Source: Knoxdaviesia capensis (Eukaryota; Ascomycota; Sordariomycetes; Microascales; Gondwanamycetaceae). Taken from it: DNA of 64,000 bases. The notes beneath the pieces are model-generated. The model saw only the letters and a list, made by a program, of their open reading frames with translations. It did no database searches and had not been told where the DNA came from. The stretch is taken from positions 1,476,144 through 1,540,143 of the forward strand of contig LNGK01000002.1 of NCBI GenBank assembly GCA_001510575.1. The letters run 5' to 3'. Shown here one piece after another: positions 11,180 through 21,071 of this stretch (its first letter is position 1; every line of letters begins with the position of its first letter). The position numbers were made by a program, and so were the translations under genes.

Positions 11180-14100
11180 TGAGCACAGCTCAGTGTGATT
11201 GGCGAACCACGCATGCACTCCGACCCCATTCCAACTGTTACATCAAAAACGCACACACAAAACGCTCATCGGGAAACCACGCACGCCAACATGTACCTCT
11301 TTCAGCACTATTAAAATAACCCCCCCTTCCTCACGGTTCTGGCGGCTCCGGCGTCAACGGGAAATACCTTTTCATGCTTTTCTGCCCGGCTTTTTCCCCC
11401 TTCCTACGCTGCAATCTTATCATCGATGATATTCAGCACGGGCTCGCTGCTAGCTGCATGGACTAAACACACAACACTCTCAGACAGAGCCTTTTGCGGG
11501 ATCCAACGGGGCCGTTTTTATATGCTCTCTTTTGCTTTTGATTTTCCCCTGAGTTGATGGTATATCAGATGTGTCGATGCTGTTTCTATTTGCCCTCTTC
11601 ACTCTCAGATCTAGATATAGGAGAGTTCTCGCCTTCACACACCTCGGTCTTCCTCGCTTCTCATACTCCGATCCTCCGATCCTCCGGATGCATGTCGACC
11701 ATCCCACAGCCATCACCAACATGCAGACATACAAAGCGAGAGAATGGAGGGGTGGGTTAGGCTGGAGGGGGAAAAAGCAACATCAAAACGGTTGAAGAGG
11801 CGAGAGTGTTGCATTTTTGGCTCTCCTTCAACCTCTCTGGCCTAGACTCATGCAGAGACCTCCATGAGAGTTCTCCAAACCCTGCTCTATAACCCCCCTT
11901 GTCTGTATACTGGGCTGTTTGGATTTTTTCTATTTCTTTCTATTTTTTTTTCGGGTGCTGAGCCTATGACCACAGCCTGCTTCACCAAAGATCCCAGTCT
12001 TGGCCGCATCACACTGCATTTTCCTCTTGACTTTCCCCTCGTTAGTTTCGTTCTTTTTCTTTTCGTTCTTTTTTTTTTTTTTTTACATCATCTACACACC
12101 ACGTGAACTCCCGATTTTCCGGCCTCACTTGGAACATCAATTTCTTTTTCATCGACGGTTGGTCGGCTTTTACACTTGGTTCTCCTGGCACACGCGCTGT
12201 GGTCACAAACGGCGGCCAAGTTTGATAGCCCTGGAATACCCTCGGTGTGTGCGTTTGCTTGTGCCTCTGGTCATTACATTTTTGGTTCTTTTTCGGCTCT
12301 TGGTTCTTCCTTGCTTTCTTCCCTTTTTCCTCTCTCCTGATAGACTTCTGATGATTCTACGACTCTCGTTTCTACACTTCATTACAGCGCTGCATTTATG
12401 CTTAGTACAGTTCATTTGTTTCTCTCTCATTTTTTCGGTCGTTTTGTTCTTGTTCTTCTGCTCTGGTCAGTTACTTATAGCATCTAGCGGTTTAAGGTAT
12501 CAATATTACTTGCTTCAGCATCACCTTGCATTGAACATTACAGAAGCCTCTTGTGACTTTGGCTGTATTGTTCTGTCTGTCCACTTCCTGTCTTGCATTA
12601 AGCCATGGTTGGGTTAGTCTCTGCATGTCTGCATTAGTGTGCTTCTGCCCTCTAACTGTGTTGAGCTTCGTGTCTGTCAGGCTGTCATTCTATTCGTGGT
12701 GTAGCTTGCTCGAAAAAAATATATTTCAACTTTTGAAAACAAAAAGGAATCAACTATCAATCTCAACTATCCCTCAGCCCTTCAATGATTTGCACACATT
12801 GCCACTGACATCCCCAAGCCCCAAGAAACCAAAAAGGGACAAACGGCAGAAAAGAGTCGGGCGGGCTGGTGGTGGTGTGTCATATCCCCACGTCTGAAGG
12901 AGCCAACTCACCTCGAGCTTATCCTCTTGGAGACAAGACCCCCGTCTCTTGCAGCAGTCTACTGTACAGTACAGTACAGGATAGTATCATGGGTTGTGTG
13001 TTGCCCAAAAGAAAAATATAATAAATGTGAGATGTGAGATGTCAGTGCTCAGACAAACCTCCCTGTAACATGCAAGTCAACTACAACACTAAACCCCCTA
13101 TCTCCGGCAACTTCCTCGCCTGTTCATCATCTCACTCTCCATCCCATCCCTCACCCGTCCCCCCTTCCCTCTCCCGTGTCTCCCGTGCGGCGGCTCCCTC
13201 CCACAGCTTGTCTCTCTCTTTCGTGTTCCCCTCCTTTCCCCTCTTCCAAATCCACGCTGGCACCAGTGGACACCAGCCACCGTCAACCAGTGCATGCATG
13301 CCACTGACCATCTGTCGGTGTCGTTTATCGTTGTCTCTCTCAAACGCATTGGGCACTGATGCCGCCTTTTTGTTTCCGCACTACTTCTCAGAGTGCATAT
13401 GCAATGGGCCATCCTGCGTTTGTCCGCCACGTAGAGCTTTCCCCTCATTTTGCTTGTTTGCTGCCTCTCTGGCTGTACCAGCTCGGAGAACGTTGCAGGC
13501 GAAAGAGGGGTCCGGAAGGCTACCGACTTTGGTTGTAGATTGAGCTGGTTCCTTTTGCTTCTTTTTGTAGGAAAACCGGCCATCGAATCCGCCAATCTTA
13601 ACGTCATACTGGCGAGGTCCACAGATACCTGCCGTAGCATCAACACCCACCCCATAAGCAAACAGGCAGTGTTCTATGAAAAGAGATGCGTTTGACGATA
13701 TCTGAAGGATAAGGTACCACGGCCAATGCCACCATTTTTCGGTTCTTGAAATCGGAAGCGTCTTGCCTTCAGTCATGAGCAGTTAGTTACCCGGGCCTGA
13801 CAGCTGGCATTGAGCATCCGGTGTCGGGGAGCAGCATATGCTGTTGGCAAACGGTGCACTTTGCCCTTGGTGTGTTGGTTGCACCATGCGATGCGGGATG
13901 TTGTTGGTTCGGTCCTTGCGTTCCGTTTGATAGCAAGCGTTTGTTGGGTCCCCGTTTTGTCACGAAGTAAGGTGCCAATCCGGGATGACTGCTGGTGCCC
14001 TGATTGCAGATATTTTCACGACGACTACCACCCAATGGCAAAATTGATCTCAGCATGGACAGCATGCAGTCATATAAAGTTCAATATCGCCAATTTATAA

Positions 14101-14423
14101 AAATCTCCTCCACAATATAGAAGCAAAGACTGTCTCAATATCTTCAATGCCATGCCGCGCGGCTGTGAGACATTCAATTAAAAACGCGCCCTGATTGGCT
14201 CGGAAGGATCCGCTGATAGCTTCCGATACGGACCGCCGGATTATATAATCACGGCGCTAGTCCGCTTCTAGAAGCCGCGCGGCTTTGTCAGCGTCCTTAC
14301 GTCAGCCGAATCTAACCGTTCTTCGGAGCTTGATCAGAGCTTCGCCTTCTTGGGCACAACTGGCCTGTTCAGCATCCGTGAGTTCGGAAAGCAAGGTCAT
14401 GATCACATGTTAGAGCCTGCACA
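11180..14423. other. Spacer between the GH18 gene and VPS53
   Basis: No gene seen. About 11300-12700 is pyrimidine-rich on the + strand and gives long Phe/Leu/Ser frames (12000-12617, for example), which I take as composition artefacts. A TACAG-type palindromic run lies at about 12958-12980. The last 300 bases form the VPS53 promoter, listed separately. Confidence 0.55.
14154..14283 (+). promoter_or_regulatory. VPS53 promoter with repeated palindromes, CCAAT, TATA and HSE-like sites
   Basis: Two identical 10-base palindromes GCCGCGCGGC lie at 14154-14163 and 14274-14283, 120 bases apart. Between them are an inverted CCAAT box (ATTGG, 14194-14198), a TATA-like TTATATAATC (14241-14250) and a 12-base palindrome GCTTCTAGAAGC (14264-14275) that fits a minimal heat-shock element (TTCnnGAA). 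The VPS53 ATG is about 140 bases after the last palindrome. The grouping suggests a real core promoter; binding factors are inferred from motif resemblance only. Confidence 0.45.
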
Positions 14424-17068
14424 ATGGGCTCCCTTTCAGACCCTTCGTCCCTTGATGCGGGTAAGACATTTCCGGGTCGATATTGAGTGTGTTCTCGCAG
14501 GCCCCTTGCTAACGAAAACCCCCTCGACGGCCGCCGTGATTCACAGCGAAGTACGATCCAATAGCACATCTCAACCTCCTATACTCACATCCGGCGACGA
14601 TATCCTCGATCGGCGACGTCTGCCGCACGATCCAGACCAAGCAAGATGACCTGTCACGCGACATCCGCCAGCGCGAGGCCGACCAGGCGTACAACCCGCA
14701 GTCGGCGCTGGAGCGCATGCAGTCGGCCAAAGCCGAGCTGGACCAGCTGTTCCGCAACATCGAGACGGTGCGGTCGCGGGCGCTGCAGACCGAGCGGAGC
14801 ATCACGTCGATGACGGCAGACATCAAGCGGCTCGACGGCACCAAGCGCAACCTGACCAAGAGCATGACGGCGCTGAAGCGGCTGCAGATGCTGACGACGG
14901 CGTACGAGCAGCTGCGCGGCCACGCGCGCACGCGCCAGTACCGCGAGTGCGCCGGGCTGCTGCAGGCCGTGCTGCAGCTGATGAAGCACTTCAACAGCTA
15001 CCGCAGCATCGAGCAGATTGCGAAGCTGAGCCGCGGCGTGGCGGACCTGCAGCGCGAGCTGCTCGAGCAGATCTGCGAGGACTTCGAGGTGGCGTTTGCC
15101 AAGGACGAGATTGGCCTGCGGAAAGGCGTGCTGGTCGAGGCGTGTCTGGTCATCGACGCGCTGGGCGAGAGCGCGCGCTCGCGCCTGGTCACCTGGTACG
15201 TCAACACCGAGCTGCGGGAGTACCGCCAGGTGTTCCGCAGCAGCGACGAGGCCGGTAGTCTGGACAACATCGGCCGGCGGTATGCGTGGTTCAAGCGCAT
15301 GATCAAGGCCCACGACGACATGTACGCGGCCATCTTCCCGGTGCACTGGCACGTCAACGAGACGCTGGCCACGTCGTTCTGCGAGGGCACGCGGGACGAC
15401 TTCCGCGCCATCCTGGTCAAAGCCATGCGCAAGGTTGACGCCACCACGCGGCTCGACGTGAACATGCTCCTGCGGTGCCTCCAGGAGACGCTCGATTTTG
15501 AACAGGGCCTGGAGCGCCGCTTTGCGAACGACCCCCGCGCCAGTATCGATACCCTCAACAGCATCGAGGAGCGGTCACACGGCTTCAACGGGGCCATCTC
15601 GGTGGCCTTCGAGCCGTATCTTAGTGTGTGGCTCGAGTCTCAGGATGCCCAGCTGGCCACCATGATCCCGCGGTACCGCGCGGAGCCGCTCCTGGCCGCC
15701 GACGAGGAGTTCACGCCGCTGGCGGTCATGTCGTCGGCCATCGAACTCTTCCACTTTTACAAAACCACGCTGTCGCAGTGCGCGAAGCTCTCAGCCGGCG
15801 AGCGGCTGCTCGACCTCTCCGTGATCCTCGCCAAGTACCTCGACGAGTACGCGCACAACGTGCTGCTCAGCATCCTGCAGGCCGGCACCGCGTCGGTGCA
15901 GGACATGGTGCTCGTGCTGAACACGGCGGACTTCTGGCAGATCAACGCGACGCAGCTGGAGGAGAGCATCAAGAAGCGCATCGACGCCGAGCTGGCCGAC
16001 AAGGTCGACCTGTCGTCGCAGGCAGACGCGTTCCTCGGCGTGGCCAGCGCGGCGGTGATGGCGCTGGTGCGCACGGCCGAGGCCGAGCTCGAGCCGTCGT
16101 GGCGCGAGATGCGCAACACCAACTGGAGCTCGATGGACAGCGTCGGCGACCGCAGCTCGTACGTCGGCGAGCTGCTGCGCGCGCTCACCGCCAAGGCCGG
16201 CGAGATCCTGGCCGTGGTGTCGAAGGTGCAGTACGCGCGCGCCTTCTGCGACAACCTCGTCGAGCGGCTGTCCGGCGCGTTCATGGTCAACGTGGTCGCC
16301 AGCCGGCCCGTGTCGGAGGTCGGCGCCGAGCAGATGCTGCTCGACAAGTACGTGCTGACCAAGGCCGTCGAGACGCTGCTCTCGCTCCACGGCTCGTTCA
16401 AGGACGCGCCGCTGCCCGCCGGCTACATCAAGCGCGTTGGCACCGCCATGGGCCGCGTCGACCCGCTGCTCAAGACGCTGCAGGTGCAGCCGTCGCCGCC
16501 CGAGGGCCTGGTGCAGGCGTACCTGATCCACGTGGCCGACCGGTCCGACGCGAACTTCAAGAAGATCCTGGATCTGAAGGGCGTGCGCAAGCTCGACCAG
16601 CCGCACCTGGTGGAGCTGTTTGCGGCCCACCGCGAGGGCATGCCGGGCGACAAGCTGGTCGACAGCTCGCCGTGGCTGACGCCGCTGCTCAACTCGACGG
16701 CCGCGGCTTCCGCCACCGGTCTGCCCGCCGCCGGTGGCGCGGCTGGGCCGGGCGCTGCTGCTGCTGCTGCGTCCTCCACCGCGTCAGCTGCGTCCGCACT
16801 GCTGGCCGGCTCGGCGCTGACTGCCGGTGGCAAGTTTGATGCGAGCTTCCTGGGCGAGCGGCTGCTGAACGCGGCGCGCGAGATGGGGACCAGTGCGGCC
16901 GCGGTCTCGTCGCCGGCCGGCGGAGCGTCGGCCTCCGGGGCTGTTGGTGCGGGGCTTGTCGGGATGGACAAGGCGACGATTAACGAGAACTTGCGGGGAC
17001 TCGGCAAGTTCTTCAAGCGGGATATCGGGGGTTTGGGGGCTCGCTTTGGCCGCACTGATGAGAAGTAA
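14424..17068 (+). CDS. VPS53: VPS53, GARP-complex subunit
   Basis: Exon 1 (14424-14460, 37 nt) starts MGSLSDPSS. A GTAAGA donor, a TGCTAAC branch site (near 14508) and a CACAG acceptor remove 14461-14546. Exon 2 runs open to 17068, giving 852 residues. The N-terminal half matches Vps53: the YDPIAHLN entry, helical coiled-coil sequence with LDGTKRNLTKSMTALKRLQ, MLTTAYEQLR and CAGLLQAVLQLM blocks, then DVNMLLRCLQETLDFEQ and ISVAFEPYLSVWLESQD. A low-complexity Ala/Gly/Ser stretch near residues 755-800 precedes a basic end with GLGKFFKRDIGGLGARFG. The protein should act with Vps51, Vps52 and Vps54 in tethering endosome-derived vesicles at the trans-Golgi. Without the tiny first exon the protein would lack its conserved start, so gene finders may begin at the internal Met at 14717. 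Confidence 0.93.
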
Positions 17069-17257
17069 AACAGCGCGAGGTAGCTGTTTCTCGCCTGTTG
17101 AACGTCCGATATCCCCCATATGCATTCCTTATTCCATTATGTTTTATGAACATGTACACATTACTAAATCTATCGGCGTTCTAAAAGTCCCGGCCATTCC
17201 CACATGGCGTGCGTAGTTTTCTGCCAGACCTTATCCTGTCGAGGGGTGTTTTATTTG

Positions 17258-17413
17258 ATGATTGTTGACCTCACCGACCCGGAGCAGTTCCGCGACCACC
17301 TGGCGGGTGTGACCGGCATTCTGCACTCGGCGTCGCCCTTCCTCCTCAACGCGGAAGACAACCCCCCGGGACCTGCTCATGCCGGCCGGGAGATCGGCGG
17401 TTTAAGTTGGTCG
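17258..17413 (+). pseudogene. Relic of an NAD-dependent epimerase/ketoreductase (extended SDR)
   Basis: A short open stretch encodes VDLTDPEQFRDHLAGVTGIL followed by HSASPFLLNAEDN. This is the pattern around strand 4 of dihydroflavonol-reductase-like extended SDR proteins, where a Gly-Val-x-Gly-(Ile/Val)-hydrophobic-His-x-Ala-Ser-Pro motif lines the NAD(P) site. Directly after NAEDN the frame turns to nonsense. If one C is discounted from the six-C run at 17362-17367, the frame reads PRDLLMPAG and then a stop, close to the usual (R)DLLxPAVxGT continuation. There is no Rossmann start upstream and no catalytic YxxxK downstream, so only the fragment survives. It is not part of VPS53, which ends 190 bases earlier. 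Confidence 0.6.
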
Positions 17414-17500
17414 GTCAATGACGACATGATAAGCTGGAGTGATGGAAACATGGGGCTGACGGTTAGGAATCAAAGCAGAAGACACACAATCAACTGGTAC

Positions 17501-17514
17501 TAGGGTTAGGGTTT
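17501..17514 (+). repeat. Telomere-like motif TAGGGTTAGGGTTT
   Basis: Two TTAGGG-type units end in GTTT. The same motif, in one or the other orientation, recurs at 25875-25890 and 36608-36622. It is too short to be a former chromosome end; it resembles a telobox promoter element. Confidence 0.5.
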
Positions 17515-17584
17515 GCATAAGCAGGTGATTTTGGGTGAGAAGAAAGCAAGCGCGTTGACACAGGTTGATTTGGGGAAAAAACAG

Positions 17585-17721
17585 CTACGGTGTTCGGTTC
17601 AGTTGTGTCGGCAGGAGCGAGTTGGGTCGTGCCTTCTGTCTGTAGGCTATGACCTACGGTGTTCGGTTCAGTGATGTCGGCAGGAGCGAGTTGGTGGTGC
17701 CTTCTGTCTGTCGGCTATGAC
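17585..17721. repeat. Tandem duplication of 69 bases
   Basis: Copy 1 is 17585-17653 and copy 2 is 17654-17721. They are directly adjacent, both begin CTACGGTGTTCGGTTCAG, both end GGCTATGAC, and they differ at only a few positions and one indel. No open frame or family is associated with them. Confidence 0.85.
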
Positions 17722-18178
17722 GCCACAGCCGAAAATCAGCCACATTTCTCGACCTCAGTAAATGCGCGTTCTATCAACCGCGTTTGCAAATTGCTTCCTT
17801 TCCAACATTCTCACTCAAATCAACACCTGCAAACACCGCTCAAATCCAGTTGTCAAAAGCCGTTCCTCTCTGTAGTTCCGGTTACCTCATCCGGTAATCC
17901 ACCTTCTTCTCCTTTTCTTCCACTGGATTCTGTTCGATTTCCACCTCCAACCCGAAGCTTCACATTGCTGTGGCAAAAGACTCAATTTGAAATCCCCGTC
18001 TGCTGACTAACCTTGCCTTCGCTTCCTAGGCGCGCTTCTGGGTTCGAAAAAAGCGGCGGTAAAAAATAGCCTTATCGAGCACACCATCTTAAATGGCCAC
18101 CGCTATAAGACAATAAAAGTCCACCTATTCATTCATCCATTTTCCTCCGGTTTTTTTCTTTTTCTCCGTCCCTTTCCA

Positions 18179-18331
18179 ATGACCCCATTCTCGTCTTTCT
18201 TTTCTACTGCATATAAACGGCGATCGCTGCTCTCTTCCACAGCCGGAGTGTCAATTGCGTTTGCTACAGCGTCCCCTTCCCAGTCCACCAAAAACCAAAG
18301 CCCACGGCCAAGTGATACTATCAAGAGAGCC
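18179..18331 (+). promoter_or_regulatory. Possible upstream start adding a mitochondrial presequence to thioredoxin reductase
   Basis: An ATG at 18179 is in frame with the usual start at 18332, with no stop in the 51 codons between. The extension begins MTPFSSFFSTAYKRRS, is rich in Ser, Thr, Ala, Lys and Arg, and has a single Asp and no Glu, as in mitochondrial presequences. The upstream ATG has C at -3 (weak context); the downstream one has G at -3. A second TATA-like ATATAAA (18211-18217) lies inside the extension and could drive a shorter transcript. Two isoforms from one gene would fit, but transcript data would decide. Confidence 0.4.
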
Positions 18332-19708
18332 ATGCATAGCAAAGTCATCAGTAAGTTGTCGGCGTTTGTGTCAGTGGGGGAGGTGATGCCCCTCTCTCGA
18401 CGTTTGGGAATAGCTTCACATGTCACAACGCGGGGGTGTCTAGGGTCCGATATAACGAACACCCTTGACAGCCGGTGTCGCTGTTTGCAGACTTGTTTTT
18501 CTTCTCAGATTTATTGGCATTTGACTATGATACTGCTCTTTTTTTTTTTTTTTTTAAGTCACCGGCTAATTATATCCCCCCCCGTACAGTCATCGGCTCG
18601 GGCCCGGCCGCCCATACCGCCGCCATCTACCTCTCCCGTGCCGAACTGAAGCGTAAGCCAACCCCGGACCGGCTCTCCTACTATATGGAACCCCCCGACT
18701 AACAGCCGCTTCCACCCCCCCCCCCCCCCTGTAGCCGTGCTGTACGAAGGCTTCATGGCCAACGGAATCGCCGCCGGAGGCCAGCTCACCACCACCACCG
18801 AGGTTGAGAACTACCCCGGTTTCCCCGATGGAGTTATGGGCCAGGACTTGATGGTGAGTCTCTCTTTCTTCCGGTGAACCTTCCATACCGTAACTCCCCG
18901 TTTCCGCCATGCTAACTGCAGCTCTGTGCCACTTTGGCATGGAACCCCGCATATCCAGGACAAGCTCCGTGCCCAGTCGGAGAAGTTCGGCACCACCATC
19001 GTCACAGACACCGTCAGCACGCTGGATCTGTCCAAGCGGCCGTTCAAATACTCGACCGACTTTGACCCCACAGAGCACACCGCCGACGCCGTGATCCTGG
19101 CCACCGGCGCCTCCGCGAGACGGCTGGACCTTCCCGGCGAGGATAAGTACTGGCAGAACGGCATCTCGGCGTGCGCCGTGTGCGACGGCGCGCTGCCGAT
19201 CTTCCGCAACGCGCCGCTGGTGGTGATCGGCGGCGGCGACTCGGCGGCCGAGGAGGCCATGTTTTTGACACGCTACGGCAGCCACGTCACCGTGCTGGTG
19301 CGGCGCGACGTGCTGCGCGCCAGCAAGACCATGGCCAAGCGGCTGGTCGCGAACCCCAAGATCACCGTGCGCTACAACTCGGCGGGCGTCGAGGTGCGCG
19401 GCGACGGCTCGCAGATGACCGAGATGGTCATCAAGGACACCGTCACCGGCGCGCAGGAGACCATCAAGGCCAACGGCCTCTTCTACGCCATCGGCCACGA
19501 CCCGGCCACGGCGCTCGTCAAGGGCCAGCTGGAGACCGACGCCGACGGCTACATCATCACCAAGCCCGGCACGCCGCTCACCAGCGTCGAGGGCGTGTTT
19601 GCCGCCGGCGACGTGCAGGACAAGCGCTACCGCCAGGCCATCACCAGCGCCGGATCGGGCTGCATGGCGGCGCTCGACTGCGAGAAGTTCCTCGAGGAGC
19701 AGGAGTGA
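18332..19708 (+). CDS. trr1: Thioredoxin reductase (NADPH), 4 exons
   Basis: Exons 18332-18350, 18590-18652, 18735-18853 and 18959-19708 give 316 residues from MHSKVIIIG. The enzyme passes electrons from NADPH through FAD and a dithiol to thioredoxin, keeping the cytosol reduced. Visible parts are the FAD Rossmann motif GSGPAA (9-14), the GQLTTTTEVENYPGFP block, the redox-active Cys139-Ala-Val-Cys142, the NADPH motif GGGDSAAEEA (from 158), a VRR for the NADPH phosphate, and the FAD-binding GDVQD (284-288). Length and motif order are those of the fungal/bacterial low-molecular-weight class. Intron 1 (239 nt) holds a long T-run near its centre. Intron 2 has a C15 run immediately before its acceptor and a CTAAC branch site just upstream. 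Recognition is firm; the only doubt is whether an upstream in-frame start is also used. Confidence 0.95.
18351..18958 (+). other. Three introns of the thioredoxin reductase gene
   Basis: Introns are 18351-18589 (GTAAGT...TACAG), 18653-18734 (GTAAGC...TGTAG) and 18854-18958 (GTGAGT...TCCAG). Phases 1, 1 and 0 restore the conserved N-terminal sequence across each junction. A 15-base C-run (18715-18729) replaces the usual mixed pyrimidine tract in intron 2. Confidence 0.85.
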
Positions 19709-20362
19709 CGCTGCTCTGGCCGGCGACCTGCTGATACGAGCAAGCTTTGAAGCAGAGAACTAAAGACAAAAAGAAACTGAAAACTATCCTCACGACCACC
19801 TTTTGTTGATCAGATCAACGGTAACTCTTTTTTTTGGCGCAATCCAGACTTTTTTATATACTGAAGATTTATGCCAGCCTCCTTTTTTATGTCGAACTAC
19901 ATTTACACGAGCGAGCAATAGTCCCCGCTCGTTCGTTATCCGCTACACTCAATTTCTCTCGTTTGCATATCTGTTTGTATGAATATGAAAAGTTCCTGTT
20001 ATATCTTTGGTGTGGAATCTTTGTGAATATCTTGGATGGCCATTGTCGATATATTGTTGGAGATAGCCCCTATTCCTGTTCTTCCAGCGATCTATCTGAT
20101 CTAGCCCCAACCCCCATATACAGCACCACCGCATTTTGTGTCCAGACCGGCAACACCACTGCCACTGACGCTGTCTCTCAGCAGGATACCAAGAGCAGCA
20201 GCGCCGCGCCGGACCGCCACCAGATGCCACCGCCGGCCGCCAGCTGCCGGCGCTCCGGTAAACAAACACGCACCGGCACTTGAGTACACCTTATAAGGGC
20301 GTGTAGAGTTGTTGTCTTTCGCCGAGAAGGCGGCTGGGCAGTACCCGGTTCAGGACAAACTC
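19709..20362. other. 3' side of thioredoxin reductase and spacer
   Basis: No gene seen. The first 150 bases after the stop are A/T-rich and probably contain the 3' UTR and poly(A) site of the thioredoxin reductase gene. Confidence 0.4.
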
Positions 20363-20526
20363 GTGCATTTGGTGGAGTGGTGACCGACCCTGCTTGACAA
20401 CCGACGGGTCGCAGGTTCGAATCCCCATCGGGGGGATTGGGCGATTCGGATCGACGACAAAGAGATGTAGTCCTACCGAGGCTGGGCGGCGACCACCGGG
20501 TCGAACCAGCGGATGAACTCTTTTTT
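20363..20526 (+). ncRNA. Pol III-type unit: box A, box B and T6 terminator (SINE-like or ncRNA)
   Basis: TGGTGGAGTGGT at 20370-20381 matches the box A consensus TRGCNNAGYNGG at 10 of 12 positions. GGTTCGAATCC at 20414-20424 is a perfect box B. Their start-to-start spacing of 44 is what a tRNA gene without intron would have, and a T6 run (20521-20526) could end transcription after about 160 nt. It is not a working tRNA: the sequences where acceptor-stem strands should lie do not pair, and the T-stem pairs only next to the loop. A tRNA-derived head followed by about 100 bases of unrelated body is the plan of a SINE; a single-copy Pol III ncRNA or a decayed tRNA are alternatives. Confidence 0.45.
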
Positions 20527-21071
20527 GTCCTTTGGTTCTATATACTGGTGCTGTGTATGATGAGGTCACCCTTCTGTGTGTGCATGAGAGGTTGAGGCTG
20601 ATATGTGAGTGAGGTCTTGAAAGGTTGGTGATAGGTTTTTTTTTCTTCTTTTTTTTCTTTTTCGGAAAAGAAACCTCCCCCAAAACCCCAAAAGGGCCAA
20701 CAGGATTTTGACCAAGTTAACAGATACCGCCTCTTAACCAAGACGGCATGTGTGAACTTGTTAAAATGCCTTGTCTTCGATTTATTCGCACATCATTCAC
20801 TTCAGCAGCGTGCATCTTGGCAGAATTCACGGGCACGCAGTACTACACATTTAGGGAAACACAAGATGATGAAAAACTTCAACTTCAATTCAACCTCATC
20901 ATAGCAGCTTCTTTCTTTGAGAAGCTCCATTTCCGAAATACCTCAACTCCAACAATCTCAAACTGCATCTCCATCTTCATCTCCAGCTCCATGCTAAAAC
21001 TCCCAACTCCGAACAAAGAGCAACCCCGGAATCATCATAGCTCATCAATCGTACAACTCTCCAACGTTCGG
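20527..21071. other. Spacer before the minus-strand membrane-protein gene
   Basis: No gene seen. A T-rich run lies at 20635-20661. The last part, running up to 21071, should hold the 3' UTR of the minus-strand gene. Confidence 0.4.

Larger units (their letters stand above)
17069..18178. other. Spacer between VPS53 and thioredoxin reductase
   Basis: Apart from the epimerase relic (17258-17413), a telomere-like motif (17501-17514) and a 69-base tandem duplication (17585-17721), I see no gene. Near the right end, TATAAG (about 18101) and a pyrimidine-rich run (18150-18178) probably belong to the thioredoxin reductase promoter. Confidence 0.5.

Noticed and set aside
12000..12617. 205-codon frame rich in Phe, Leu and Ser
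   Set aside because: It follows the pyrimidine-rich composition of the strand. There is no domain and no sensible membrane topology.
14998..15597. Antisense and alternative frames over VPS53, thioredoxin reductase and the aminopeptidase
   Set aside because: They are shadows caused by high GC at third codon positions. The sense frames carry all the conserved motifs.
20363..20434. A functional tRNA gene
   Set aside because: Boxes A and B are good, but the presumed acceptor strands and most of the T-stem do not pair.
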